Shown: positions 19,438-28,822, numbered from the stretch's first letter. The stretch is 64,000 bases of DNA from Pseudomonadota bacterium (GCA_023954855.1 JAGSGY010000013.1:34902-98901); one strand, 5' to 3'. Notes: a model not told the origin generated them from the letters alone. Numbers and translations: made by a program.

Positions 19438-20082
19438 ATGGGCATGGCCGAAATCAAGGAGCTGCGCGCCCGTACTGGCGCTGGCATCCTCGACTGCAAG
19501 AAGGCGCTCGCCGCCAACGAGAACAACATCGACGCAAGCGTGGACTGGCTGCGTGCTAAGGGCATCTCCAAGGCCGCGAAGAAGTCGAGCCGCGCCGCGA
19601 CCGAAGGCTCCGTGATGTCCTACATCCACGCCGGCGGCAAGATTGGCGTCCTGCTCGAGGTCAACTGCGAGACGGACTTTGTCGCCAAGAACGACTCCTT
19701 CCAGGACCTCGTCCGCGACATCGCCATGCACATTGCTGCTGCGGGTCCGGACTACGTCAGCCGTGAAGAGGTCCCTGCGGACGTCGTCGCGAAGGAAAAG
19801 GCCGTCCAGATCGCTCGCGTGGTCGAAGAGGGCAAGCCCGAGCACATCGCCGAGCGCATCGTCGAAGGCCGCATCGGCAAGTTCTTCTCGGACATCTGCT
19901 TGCTCGAGCAGAAGTTCGTCAAGGATGACTCCAAGACGGTCGAGCAGCTGCTCACCGACCAGGTGGCTCGCATTGGCGAGAACATCAAGGTTCGGCGCTT
20001 CTCGCGCTTCGTCCTCGGCGAAGGGCTTGAGAAGAAGGCGGACAACTTCGCAGAGGAAGTTGCCGGCATGACCGGCACCTGA
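19438..20082 (+). CDS. tsf: Elongation factor Ts
   Basis: 214 residues, the short form of EF-Ts. IKELRARTGAGILDCKKAL is the UBA-like N-terminal signature contacting EF-Tu, CETDFVAKNDSFQ is the second family signature, and QKFVKDDSKTVEQLL lies in the dimerisation/core region. It exchanges GDP for GTP on EF-Tu. I use the ATG at 19438 (GAGGTG upstream); the ATG two codons later is possible. A strong terminator follows, ending the rpsB-tsf transcript. Confidence 0.96.
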   Translation: MGMAEIKELRARTGAGILDCKKALAANENNIDASVDWLRAKGISKAAKKSSRAATEGSVMSYIHAGGKIGVLLEVNCETDFVAKNDSFQDLVRDIAMHIAAAGPDYVSREEVPADVVAKEKAVQIARVVEEGKPEHIAERIVEGRIGKFFSDICLLEQKFVKDDSKTVEQLLTDQVARIGENIKVRRFSRFVLGEGLEKKADNFAEEVAGMTGT

Positions 20083-20089
20083 TGAAACG

Positions 20090-20115
20090 GGGCGACTTCG
20101 GTCGCCCTTTTTTTT
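20090..20115 (+). terminator. Rho-independent terminator after tsf
   Basis: A perfect seven-base-pair stem GGGCGAC/GTCGCCC with a TTCG loop is followed at once by eight T residues. This is the clearest terminator in the window. It separates rpsB-tsf from pyrH, so pyrH must have its own promoter or rely on read-through. Confidence 0.95.
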
Positions 20116-20158
20116 GCCTTCAATTTAGACACTTCAGTTCTAGTGCGGTGGGGGAAGC

Positions 20159-20875
20159 GTGAAGTTGGCCTACAAGAGCATTCTGCTCAAGCTCTCGGGT
20201 GAGATGCTTGCTGGTGACGGCAAAGAGGGGATCAACCAGGAAACGCTTGCCCGCGTTGCCGAAGAGATCCACCACCTCTCCGACTCTGGACTCCAAGTCT
20301 CGATCGTGATCGGCGGCGGAAACATCTTCCGCGGACTCGCGGGAGCTGCCAAGGGCATGGACCGCGCGCAAGCCGATTACATGGGCATGCTCGCGACCGT
20401 CATCAACTCACTCGCGCTCCAGGACGCCCTCGAGCGTCGCGGCTGCTACACCCGCGTCATGAGCGCAGTGCAGATGCACCAGGTGAGTGAGCCGTACATC
20501 CGTCGTCGGGCCATTCGGCACCTCGAGAAGGGGCGTGTCGTCATCTTCGGTGCAGGTACTGGCAACCCGTACTTCTCGACGGATACTGCCGCTGCATTGC
20601 GCGCCGCCGAGATCGGGTGCGACATCATCCTCAAGGCTACCAAGGTCGACGGCGTCTATGACAAGGACCCGATGATCCACGATGATGCGGTTCGCTTCGA
20701 CAAGCTGAGCTACCTCGATGTCCTGTCTCGAGGCCTTCGGGTGATGGACTCGACGGCGATCACGATGTGCATGGAGAACCAAGTGCCGATCAGGGTTCTC
20801 GATCTCAACGTGCGCGGAAACATTGCCAAGGCCGTCGCCGGTGAGCCCGTCGGTACCCTGGTGACGTCGGACTGA
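20159..20875 (+). CDS. pyrH: UMP kinase
   Basis: 238 residues from a GTG with GGGGGAA upstream. [12 protein letters not shown] is the amino-acid-kinase phosphate-binding start, [10 protein letters not shown] the Gly-rich loop, [22 protein letters not shown] the UMP-site region, and [14 protein letters not shown] the C-terminal signature. It phosphorylates UMP to UDP and is the bacterial hexameric type. It begins the pyrH-frr-uppS-cdsA-rseP-tsaB run of closely packed genes. Confidence 0.97.
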   Translation: MKLAYKSILLKLSGEMLAGDGKEGINQETLARVAEEIHHLSDSGLQVSIVIGGGNIFRGLAGAAKGMDRAQADYMGMLATVINSLALQDALERRGCYTRVMSAVQMHQVSEPYIRRRAIRHLEKGRVVIFGAGTGNPYFSTDTAAALRAAEIGCDIILKATKVDGVYDKDPMIHDDAVRFDKLSYLDVLSRGLRVMDSTAITMCMENQVPIRVLDLNVRGNIAKAVAGEPVGTLVTSD

Positions 20876-20929
20876 CTTTCACCGGGCGCGGTGTGGTGTT
20901 ACGGCCCAAAATCGAACGGAGCAGGCGCG

Positions 20930-21490
20930 ATGGATGAGTATCTAGAGGCGATGGCTGAGGACATGACCAAGGCTCACGAAGCCTTGATTGCGGCGCTTGC
21001 GAAGATTCGCACGGGACGGGCCTCTCCGGCGCTCGTTCAGGGCGTGATGGTTCACGTCGCCTCCTACGGTACGGCGATGCCGCTGAACCAGCTCGCGACG
21101 GTGCAGGCCGCCGATGCGCGTCTGCTGGTGATCACTCCTTGGGACAAGACCACGCTGACGGACATCGAGCGCGGCATCATCGCCGCTGACCTCGGTCTGA
21201 ACCCGTCGAGCGACGGTCAGATTGTCCGTCTGCCAGTCCCCGCCCTCACGGCCGAGCGTCGACAGGACCTCGTGCGCCAGGTGCGCCGCAGTGGCGAGGA
21301 GATGAAGGTCCGCCTTCGCCACGTGCGCCGCGAGTACAACGACATCTTCAAAGACGCGCAGAAAGACGGCGACATCTCCGAAGACGAAGAGCGCCGCCTG
21401 CTCGGAAAGGTCCAGGTCGCCACCGACGCTGCCATCTCCAAGGTGGAGGTCGCTCTGGGTGAGAAGGAGGCCGAGGTCCTGGAGGTCTGA
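20930..21490 (+). CDS. frr: Ribosome recycling factor
   Basis: 186 residues from the ATG at 20930, preceded by GGAGCAGG; an upstream ATG at 20891 would add residues not seen in the family. MTKAHEALIAALAKIRTGRASPALV is the diagnostic helix with the R-T-G-R motif, and PALTAERRQDLVRQV the C-terminal helix. It splits post-termination ribosomes with EF-G. The stop TGA shares its A with the uppS start codon. Confidence 0.97.
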   Translation: MDEYLEAMAEDMTKAHEALIAALAKIRTGRASPALVQGVMVHVASYGTAMPLNQLATVQAADARLLVITPWDKTTLTDIERGIIAADLGLNPSSDGQIVRLPVPALTAERRQDLVRQVRRSGEEMKVRLRHVRREYNDIFKDAQKDGDISEDEERRLLGKVQVATDAAISKVEVALGEKEAEVLEV

Positions 21491-22224
21491 TGACCACGAC
21501 CCCCTCGGTTCCGCGGCATGTCGCGATCATCATGGACGGCAACGGCCGCTGGGCGCAGCAGCGAGGTTTGCCGCGTACAGATGGCCACTCTGCGGGCGCA
21601 GACTCGGTGCGTGAGGCAGTACGGGCTTGCGGCGCACTCGGCGTGCAATACCTTACGCTGTACAGCTTCTCGACCGAGAACTGGGGTCGTCCCGAAGACG
21701 AAGTGCACGCGCTCATGGCCTTGCTCGAGCGCTACCTTCGCGACGAGCTTGGTGAACTCTTGGAGCAGAAGGTCCGTCTCCGCGCGATCGGAGAGCTTCA
21801 GAGGCTCCCGCCGACAGTTCGCACCCTCATCGAGCAAGTGTCTGCGGCCACCGCTCACAATGACCGTCTGCATCTGACGCTGGCGCTGTCGTACGGCAGC
21901 CGCGCGGAGCTTGTTCATGCGGTACAGGGGCTCGCGCGTCAGGTACAGACCGGCGAACTGAGCCCCGACGACATTGACGAGACGGCGGTGTCGAACGCGC
22001 TCTACACCGCTGGCATCCCCGACCCCGAGCTTCTGGTACGGACCAGCGGCGAACTCCGGCTGTCGAACTTCCTGCTCTGGCAGGTGGCCTATGCCGAGCT
22101 GTACGTCACCGACGTGCTGTGGCCTGACTTCAGGCGCCCCCACCTCGAGGTCGCGCTCGACGCCTTCGCTCGCCGTCAGCGGCGGTTCGGTAAGACGGGC
22201 GACCAGATCGGAGAGTCCGCGTGA
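21490..22224 (+). CDS. uppS: Isoprenyl transferase (undecaprenyl diphosphate synthase)
   Basis: 244 residues. HVAIIMDGNGRWAQQRGLPR holds the catalytic Asp and the phosphate-binding residues, YLTLYSFSTENWGRP is the second conserved block, and LVRTSGELRLSNFLLWQ the third, with Glu at the position that is usually Gly-Glu-x-R. The enzyme makes the C55 lipid carrier for peptidoglycan and O-antigen. It is translationally linked to frr upstream and cdsA downstream (four-base overlap). Confidence 0.96.
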   Translation: MTTTPSVPRHVAIIMDGNGRWAQQRGLPRTDGHSAGADSVREAVRACGALGVQYLTLYSFSTENWGRPEDEVHALMALLERYLRDELGELLEQKVRLRAIGELQRLPPTVRTLIEQVSAATAHNDRLHLTLALSYGSRAELVHAVQGLARQVQTGELSPDDIDETAVSNALYTAGIPDPELLVRTSGELRLSNFLLWQVAYAELYVTDVLWPDFRRPHLEVALDAFARRQRRFGKTGDQIGESA

Positions 22225-23039
22225 AGACTCGGTTGATCGTTGGCCTTGGCGGCCTGGCTGTACTGCTCCCGGCGCTGATCTGGGGCGGGGAACTCGCCGT
22301 GCAGATTATCGGGGCCATTGCGGTCCTCGTTTGCGCCGAAGAGTTCGCGTCCATGGCCTTCAAAGAGGACAAGTGGGCGGCGTTCGGCTGGCTGTCTCTC
22401 ACCGCCGGCTCCTCACATCTCGCGTTGGTCCACCTCGGCACCGACGTCGTCGGGTGGCTGTTCCCGATGATTGTCGTGGCGACGATGGCGTTCGTCATGC
22501 TGCGGCCCGGCCCGAGTCTCGAGGCTGCGGCGGATCGAGTCGGTCGCTACGTGCTGGGGCAGGTGTGGATCGGGTTCTTCCTCGCCTCTCTCGTGATTCT
22601 GCGCGGCTTTGACTTCGGTCTTGGCTGGGTCTTCGTAGTGCTCGCAGTTGCATGGTGTGGTGACACGGGTGCGTACTTTGCCGGGCGCTCGCTCGGAAAA
22701 CACAAGCTCTACGAGCGCGTGAGTCCCAAAAAGACCTGGGAAGGCTTCTTTGGTGGGCTCGCGGGTGGCGTCGGCGGGCTGTTCGCCGTCCGCGCGATTG
22801 GTGCCACCTACGGTTGGACCGACCTCACGCCTCTCGACTGCGTGGTTCTCGGCGTTGCACTGGGCTCTGCTGCCGTGGCTGGCGACCTGTCCGAGAGCCT
22901 CATGAAGCGAGCGTTCAAGGTGAAGGACTCCGGCTGGATCATGCCCGGCCACGGTGGGCTGCTCGACCGGATTGACTCAGTCGTATTCGTCGCGCCGCTG
23001 TTGGTTGGATACCTTCGAGTCATCAAGGGTATCGGGTGA
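22221..23039 (+). CDS. cdsA: Phosphatidate cytidylyltransferase
   Basis: 272 residues with about seven hydrophobic helices. CGDTGAYFAGRSLGKHKL, SPKKTWEGFFGG and the C-terminal signature from KVKDSGWIMPGHGGLLDR contain the Asp residues that bind Mg2+ and CTP. It makes CDP-diacylglycerol, the precursor of the acidic phospholipids. The GTG start overlaps uppS by four bases and its stop overlaps rseP. In many bacteria dxr lies between cdsA and rseP; here it is absent. Confidence 0.96.
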   Translation: MKTRLIVGLGGLAVLLPALIWGGELAVQIIGAIAVLVCAEEFASMAFKEDKWAAFGWLSLTAGSSHLALVHLGTDVVGWLFPMIVVATMAFVMLRPGPSLEAAADRVGRYVLGQVWIGFFLASLVILRGFDFGLGWVFVVLAVAWCGDTGAYFAGRSLGKHKLYERVSPKKTWEGFFGGLAGGVGGLFAVRAIGATYGWTDLTPLDCVVLGVALGSAAVAGDLSESLMKRAFKVKDSGWIMPGHGGLLDRIDSVVFVAPLLVGYLRVIKGIG

Positions 23040-24751
23040 TCGCAGCTATCGGCGGAACGGGCATCGGCGCACTAGCGCTCGGCGGAATCGCTGGCATCTT
23101 CATGATTGGCTTCCTCGTGGTGGTTCACGAGTTCGGCCACTTCATCATCGCCAAGTGGTTCGGCATCGGTGTGCCCGTGTTCTCCGTGGGCATGGGGCCC
23201 CGCCTCTGGGGCTTCGAGTGGCGTGGCACGGACTACCGGCTGTCGGCAGTTCCGGTCGGCGGGTACGTGCAGATGTCTGGCGCCGACCCATTCGGTGATC
23301 CCGACTGGGATGCCGACTTGCCCGACGACGAGAACTTCATGAAGAAGCCCGTCTGGCAGCGGCTTCTCGTCATGTTAGGCGGGCCGCTGTTCAACCTGGC
23401 GACGCCGTTTGTGCTGTTTACGGCGGTGTTGATGCTGGGCATGCCGCACGCCGACACGGTGTTTGGCGAGGTGTATCCAGGCTCCACCGCAGAAGGGCTG
23501 GGGCTTGCCGCCGAGGACCGGGTCGTCTCGGTCAATGGCGAGACGGTGGATACCTGGGCCGAGATGCGCGATGTCATCGAGACGGCCGGGGCCGGAAACG
23601 ACATCGCGCTCGTCGTCGAACGCGCAGGCTCTTCTGTACCGATCACGATTCCGGCTGGGCAGACCGCCTGGTACGAAGAACAGTTCGACTCGCCAGCGAT
23701 GGGCATCACACACCGCCGTCAGTCGGCCCGCATCGGCGTCGACGACCCGAGCAGCCCGGCAGGTCTCGCCGGTTTGCAGGTGGGGGACGGCATTGTCGCC
23801 GTAGATGGTCAGCCCACGCAGACCTACCGGAGCCTGCTCGACGCACTAGACGGTCAGCGCCACGAAATCGCCGTGAAGCGGCAGGTGGGCGATGCCCTCG
23901 AGGACCTCTCGCTGGTGCTCGAAGCCGGTGACTGGCAGCCGGCCGGCGACGATCTCTGGGCAAACCGGTTCGGACTGGTTCCCGTCGAGGTCTTCGTCTG
24001 GGACTTTCATGTGACCGACGACACAGGTCCCGCGCCTGCTGAGCAGCAGGGCATCGAGGTCGGCGATCGCATCTTCGCCATCGATGGGGTGCAGGTGGCC
24101 GCGTTCCATCAGCTCTCGCAGGCCGTTCGAGCGACCGCGCCTGACACTACAGACGCGACGACCGTCGCGCGTGCGCTGGACCTGACCGTGATTCGGGGAG
24201 GGGAGCGACAGACGGTCCGGTTTACGCCTCGCATGGACCGCCAGCTCGTTCCCGGCGGCGTCACCTATGTGCCGCGCATCGGCGTTCGATTGCTCCCAGA
24301 CGCCACCCTCGAGGGCGGCAGCGTGCCCGTCTACTACGGCCCGTTTCAGGCGGCCCGACGCTCGGTCCCGCAAGTCGCCGATGCGTTTCGCGACTCGATC
24401 AAGGGCCTGGCCTCACTGCTGACGGGCGAGACGCGGATCAAGGAGGGGCTCGGCGGTCCCGTCGCCATCTTCGCGATTGCCGCTCAAGCGGCTGAGCGTG
24501 GGATTCACGTCTACGTGCGCCTCATCGGCATCTTCAGCATCAGCCTCGGCTTGATCAACCTGCTGCCGATTCCAGTGCTCGATGGCGGGCAGATCTTGTT
24601 TTACACGCTCGAGGGTGTCCGCGGTCGACCGCTTCCGATGATCATTCGGGAGCGCATCCAGATGGCGGGCGTGCTGTTCCTCGTCGGGCTCATGCTCCTG
24701 GTCACGGTGTTTGATGTGAACTCCTTCTTGTTCAACGGCGGGCAGCGATGA
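23036..24751 (+). CDS. rseP: Site-2 intramembrane metalloprotease RseP
   Basis: 571 residues, longer than the roughly 450 of E. coli RseP. HEFGH at residues 31-35 supplies two Zn ligands and the catalytic Glu, and LINLLPIPVLDGGQI near the C-terminus holds the third ligand. Two PDZ domains are seen between (GSTAEGLGLAAEDRVVSVNG, and PAGLAGLQVGDGIVAVDG), with a third PDZ-like piece (AEQQGIEVGDRIFAIDGVQ) that explains the extra length. It cleaves transmembrane anti-sigma factors or signal-peptide remnants. It overlaps both neighbours. Confidence 0.95.
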   Translation: MIAAIGGTGIGALALGGIAGIFMIGFLVVVHEFGHFIIAKWFGIGVPVFSVGMGPRLWGFEWRGTDYRLSAVPVGGYVQMSGADPFGDPDWDADLPDDENFMKKPVWQRLLVMLGGPLFNLATPFVLFTAVLMLGMPHADTVFGEVYPGSTAEGLGLAAEDRVVSVNGETVDTWAEMRDVIETAGAGNDIALVVERAGSSVPITIPAGQTAWYEEQFDSPAMGITHRRQSARIGVDDPSSPAGLAGLQVGDGIVAVDGQPTQTYRSLLDALDGQRHEIAVKRQVGDALEDLSLVLEAGDWQPAGDDLWANRFGLVPVEVFVWDFHVTDDTGPAPAEQQGIEVGDRIFAIDGVQVAAFHQLSQAVRATAPDTTDATTVARALDLTVIRGGERQTVRFTPRMDRQLVPGGVTYVPRIGVRLLPDATLEGGSVPVYYGPFQAARRSVPQVADAFRDSIKGLASLLTGETRIKEGLGGPVAIFAIAAQAAERGIHVYVRLIGIFSISLGLINLLPIPVLDGGQILFYTLEGVRGRPLPMIIRERIQMAGVLFLVGLMLLVTVFDVNSFLFNGGQR

Positions 24752-25395
24752 AGGTTCTCGCGCTCGACACGGCCGGCCCGGTCATCGGCGTCGCCCTGCG
24801 GGTAGATGGCGTGACAGAGGTCCGCACGTCGCGGGTTCAGCGTGGCTCCGAAGGCCTACTGGTGCCTTGGGTCCAGGAACTTTGCGCCGAAGCCGGAACC
24901 ACACTCTCTGAGCTCGACGCCGTCGCCACCGCTGTGGGGCCTGGCGCATTCACCGGTCTGCGTGTGGGTCTTGCGACGGCGACGGGTCTGGCGTTCGGGG
25001 CTGGAATTCCCGTGGTCTCGGTATCGTCGCTCGCATCGAGGGCCGCGGACCATCCCGGTCGGGTGCTCTGCATGCTCGACGCGCGAAAGTCACGGGTGTA
25101 CGCCCAGTGGTTCCAGGACGGGGTCGCGAGTTCTGACCCTGTGGATTGGCCGCCCGATCAGGTGCTCGAAGGGGTCGCGCCTGGCTTCGTAGCTACAGGG
25201 GAGGGGGCGAGCGTGTATCGCGAGCTCGTGGTCGCCGCGGGCGGTGCCCTCGCCGAGACGTGGGAGAGCCCTGCGGTGGACGTGCTGGCCCGAATGGGTG
25301 AGGAGGCGTTCGCACGCGGAGAGGGAACCGATCCCGTCCTCGTGCGCCCTGTCTACCTGAGAGCGCCAGACGCGCGCCCTCCCAAGTTCATCTGA
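24748..25395 (+). CDS. tsaB: tRNA threonylcarbamoyladenosine complex subunit TsaB
   Basis: 215 residues with the ASKHA fold of the family: VLALDTAGPVIGVALR at the start and AVGPGAFTGLRVGLATATGLAF, the TsaB signature. It scaffolds TsaD (11820) and TsaE in t6A37 synthesis; tsaE is not in the window. The ATG overlaps the rseP stop by four bases, and the next gene starts 7 bases after its stop. Confidence 0.93.
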   Translation: MKVLALDTAGPVIGVALRVDGVTEVRTSRVQRGSEGLLVPWVQELCAEAGTTLSELDAVATAVGPGAFTGLRVGLATATGLAFGAGIPVVSVSSLASRAADHPGRVLCMLDARKSRVYAQWFQDGVASSDPVDWPPDQVLEGVAPGFVATGEGASVYRELVVAAGGALAETWESPAVDVLARMGEEAFARGEGTDPVLVRPVYLRAPDARPPKFI

Positions 25396-25402
25396 GGAAG
25401 CC

Positions 25403-26407
25403 ATGTCGCAGGATCTGCGTATTGCCGTCGCCGGTGCCACCGGTGCACTAGGCAAAGAGGTTCTCACCGTTCTCGCGTCCACGAGCTGGGCACCTGAAAC
25501 GGTGACGCCGCTCGCCAGTGAGCGAACGACCGTGTCCTTCATCGAGTACAACGACCGGCAGATCGCCGTCGACGACCTCGGATTCGAAGCCCTTGAAGAC
25601 ATGGACGTGGTCTTCCTGGCGGTGCCCGAGCACGTTGCTCTCGAAGCCGGCGAGCGTGCTGCAGAGGGCGGTGCGTTCGTTGTGGACTGCTCGGGAGCCT
25701 TCTCGGATGACCCCATGGTCCCGATGGTGGTGCCTTGGGTGAACCCCGAGCGCCTTGCTGAGCCTGCACCCAAGGGCATCTTCTCGATGCCGCTTCCCGA
25801 AGTGACGCTGATGGGGCCGATTCTCTCAGCCCTCGGTCGCGCCGGCATTCTCGGTGAGGTCGACGCGACCATCATGGTGCCTGCAAGCGCACGCGGACGC
25901 GGTGGAGTCGACGAACTCTCCAAGCAGGTCATCGCGCTGTTCTCGGCGAACAGTCCGCCACGCAAGGTGTTCCCGGACGGTCTGGCGTTCGACTTGATCC
26001 CGGCCATCGGGATGGTTGGCGACAATGGTTGGACCGATCGCGAGGCGCTCATCTCGCGCCAGGTGAGCCAGATCCTCGGCATCGAGATTCCCGTGCGGGT
26101 GACGCTCGTCGGGGTTCCAGTGTTCTCGGGCATGTCCGTAAACCTGTCGATCCGGACGCCCCGCGCAACCCCGCCTGATCTCGTGGAGCGGGTTCTGACG
26201 GATGCCGGCTTGGTGAAGCCGGAGATGGCTGGCATCCGCTACCTCCCTCGCCCGCGGCGGGTGGATGGCCAGCCCTTCGTGAACGTCGGCCGTATTCGCG
26301 AGTTCCCCACGGGTGGCGGCCTTCAGATCTTCGCAGCCTTCGACAACCTGCGGGGCACGGCGACGGCGGCCGTGGCCATCGCCGGGGCGATGCTCAAGAC
26401 GCGCTGA
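25403..26407 (+). CDS. Usg-like aspartate-semialdehyde dehydrogenase paralogue lacking catalytic Cys
   Basis: 334 residues with the ASD fold: RIAVAGATGALGKEVLTVL (Rossmann), VVDCSGAFSDDPMVPMVVPWVN and a dimerisation domain. At the position where ASD has N-P-x-C with the nucleophilic Cys, the sequence reads IMVPASARGRGGVDEL. This closely resembles the SLISASAQGKKAVDAL stretch I recall from E. coli Usg, a non-enzymatic ASD paralogue. In E. coli usg precedes truA; here truA is the second gene downstream. Expect no ASD activity. The likely start is the ATG at 25403, with GAGGAAG upstream. Confidence 0.8.
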   Translation: MSQDLRIAVAGATGALGKEVLTVLASTSWAPETVTPLASERTTVSFIEYNDRQIAVDDLGFEALEDMDVVFLAVPEHVALEAGERAAEGGAFVVDCSGAFSDDPMVPMVVPWVNPERLAEPAPKGIFSMPLPEVTLMGPILSALGRAGILGEVDATIMVPASARGRGGVDELSKQVIALFSANSPPRKVFPDGLAFDLIPAIGMVGDNGWTDREALISRQVSQILGIEIPVRVTLVGVPVFSGMSVNLSIRTPRATPPDLVERVLTDAGLVKPEMAGIRYLPRPRRVDGQPFVNVGRIREFPTGGGLQIFAAFDNLRGTATAAVAIAGAMLKTR

Positions 26408-26526
26408 CAGTCTGTCAGGCTCCGCCAGCCGCGCCGATGCACGCCTGACAGGATGTCGGCTTGTGGCTGCGGAAGCGCGCGCGAGGGGCCTTCCTGGGGT
26501 GGTATGACCCTTGCAAGGAGGTTGGC

Positions 26527-28821
26527 ATGCTCCCGCTTTCCCTCGCATTCTTGGCCTTCGCCACGCCCCCGACCGATGTCCCATGGTCGACGAGCGCTGG
26601 CAGTTCGGTGGTTTCCCAGTTCGGCGCGAGTTCCGACGCGAGCTGGGCCTCGATGATGTCGAACAATGCGGCATTCTTGGACATGGGCTCCTGGGAGATT
26701 CACTCCCCACCCTGTTCGGCCACCGCCTCGACCGTCAGCGACGACGCGCTCTGGGCAGCCTGTGACGGAGTGGTTCATCGCTACGAGCTGCTGTCGGGCG
26801 CTCTGGTCGAGGATAGCGAGGAGGCCTGGAGCCTCGGCGCGGACGTGCTCGGTCTCTGGCACGACGGCGATGGGCTGTACGCGATGACCAAGGGCTCGAC
26901 GGGCCTGGATGAGGTGCATCGGCGGGTCGACGGTGTCGTCAACTCCGGCAACTATCCCGTGGGCGTCCGGGAGGGCCTCTGGGAAGGACGCCTCACGACG
27001 GGCCGTCTCGTGCTCTGGCACGGCGATGATGACCTCACGACCGTGACCCTCGCGGCGGGGTCCTCGGTGGCATCGACGGCGGTTGGAGGCACGGCCTTCG
27101 ACGACCTCGCGATGTCCTACAATGGGCTTCCATACCTAGTGAGCCACGACACGCAGACGGTGCTCGAGCTGGTGACGGCGACGAACTTCGTGGTGGCGCT
27201 CGGCGGCCTGGACGGGCCGACTTCGCTGGCGCTCAACCAAGATCTGACCGACCCTTGGGCGCTGCTTGCCAGCAATGCCGGACTCGAGGTTCGCGACGCG
27301 AACACCGGCCTCGGAGCGGTCACCGCCACGCTCTCCCCGGGCCTCGGCACCATCACGGACATGTTGGTGGTCGATGGGGTGGGTCTGCTTGGGCATTCGG
27401 ACGGGACCTTGGCGGTGGCAACGGCGCGTCCCTGGGTCGACGCGACGGTGAGCCCGTCCACGGCCACTGAAGGCGACCAGGTCACCGTCTCGTTCACCGT
27501 CGACACGGCCGCTGACTGGGAGCTTGTGCTCGATCGCACCGTGCTCGACTCGGGAACGACGACCGCAGGCACCGTCGTCACGAGTGATGTCCTCGTGGAT
27601 GACTCGTTCGTCGAGGGTGCCACGGGGCTCTGGGTCTACGCGACCTCGGGGCTCGAGACCGGGCACGACCGCGTGGACGTGTTCGTCGACGCACCTCCGC
27701 CGGCGCCCACCCTCGAGGTGGGATTTGCGGACAGCGCGCTGGTCGTCACCCTGTCAGGCATCGACGATGCCGACCTGGACCACTTCGTGGTGTACGCCTC
27801 AGAGACGGCCTTCGACGCGAATGACTTCGCGACCGGCGGGCCCGCAGACTTCGACACAGACGACGCACTTGAACTCCCCGTGGCAGTGTCTGGTGAACCG
27901 GGAGAGGCCGTTGAGCTTCGCCTGGCACCGCTCACGAACGGGGTGAGCTATACGATTGGCGCACGCGCAGTGGATGCGAGCGGCCAGGAGGGACCGATGA
28001 GCGAGACGCAGACCGGCACACCGCAGGAGACCTTCTCGGCTTCTGAACTCGCCGGCGAGACCGGCGGCGTGTCGTGCTCGACCGCTCCGGGTATGGGCTG
28101 GTGGTTCCTCGGTGGACTCGTAGGCTTGCTCGGACGTCGACGCTCGCTGGTGGTCGGTGGACTGCTGGCCTCGACGGCCGCGAGTGCTGGTAACCCTCTA
28201 TGCGCGCCCGGTAAGAACGCGGATGGAGAGGGCAAGGGCGACATGACCCCGACCTGCGCTGACTTCGAACTCCGCTACGGCAGCCGCACCGTCGAGGACG
28301 AGTCTGTGCAAGCGGTGTACGGCAACAAGGCCCACGGCATCCTCATGCTCGAAGCGGGCCCGCAGTTCTTCCGCGTGGTCGAACTGGACCTGGGCTTCGG
28401 CCTCTACCGCAAGTTCGACCGGGCGACCTCGGCGAGCGGTGGCGAGTCCGAGGTCACGACGATGTTCACCCTCTGGCCCGTGTCCCTCGGCGGAACCCTA
28501 CGCCTACAGGTCTTCGATGAGCAGCTGGTCGTGCCTTTCGTGCGCGGTGGGTTTGACTACATCATGTTCGGCGAGCGCTGGGATGACGGCGCTGGCGGCA
28601 AGAATGCCGTGAAGGGCGCGAAGTTCGGAAACCACTACGGCTTCGGTGCGAACATCCTCCTCGACCCGTTTGCGCCGGGGCGCGCATCGCTCCTCGAGGC
28701 CCAAACCGGCATCAACGATACCTTCCTGACCATCGAGTACCGAAAGACGAACGTCAAGCCCGGCGAAGGCTTCGACCTGTCGGGAAGCAATGTCAGCGTG
28801 GGCATCAAGCTCGACTACTGA
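26527..28821 (+). CDS. Exported protein: propeller-like region, internal MYXO-CTERM-like motif, second signal-like segment and barrel-like C-domain
   Basis: 764 residues from the ATG at 26527, which has AAGGAGG six bases upstream and begins a signal peptide (MLPLSLAFLAFAT). Residues 20-310 look like beta-propeller blades and 310-500 hold Ig/fibronectin-like repeats. Then comes Cys517, a hydrophobic stretch and RRR at 537-539, the layout of a MYXO-CTERM sorting tail. That tail should end the protein, but the frame continues without a stop into LVVGGLLASTAASAG, a good second signal peptide, then about 200 residues with alternating hydrophobicity and a final aromatic-rich strand like an outer-membrane beta-barrel. 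Either a polyprotein-like fusion or two genes joined by a lost stop. truA follows immediately. Confidence 0.65.
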   Translation: MLPLSLAFLAFATPPTDVPWSTSAGSSVVSQFGASSDASWASMMSNNAAFLDMGSWEIHSPPCSATASTVSDDALWAACDGVVHRYELLSGALVEDSEEAWSLGADVLGLWHDGDGLYAMTKGSTGLDEVHRRVDGVVNSGNYPVGVREGLWEGRLTTGRLVLWHGDDDLTTVTLAAGSSVASTAVGGTAFDDLAMSYNGLPYLVSHDTQTVLELVTATNFVVALGGLDGPTSLALNQDLTDPWALLASNAGLEVRDANTGLGAVTATLSPGLGTITDMLVVDGVGLLGHSDGTLAVATARPWVDATVSPSTATEGDQVTVSFTVDTAADWELVLDRTVLDSGTTTAGTVVTSDVLVDDSFVEGATGLWVYATSGLETGHDRVDVFVDAPPPAPTLEVGFADSALVVTLSGIDDADLDHFVVYASETAFDANDFATGGPADFDTDDALELPVAVSGEPGEAVELRLAPLTNGVSYTIGARAVDASGQEGPMSETQTGTPQETFSASELAGETGGVSCSTAPGMGWWFLGGLVGLLGRRRSLVVGGLLASTAASAGNPLCAPGKNADGEGKGDMTPTCADFELRYGSRTVEDESVQAVYGNKAHGILMLEAGPQFFRVVELDLGFGLYRKFDRATSASGGESEVTTMFTLWPVSLGGTLRLQVFDEQLVVPFVRGGFDYIMFGERWDDGAGGKNAVKGAKFGNHYGFGANILLDPFAPGRASLLEAQTGINDTFLTIEYRKTNVKPGEGFDLSGSNVSVGIKLDY

Positions 28822-28822
28822 C

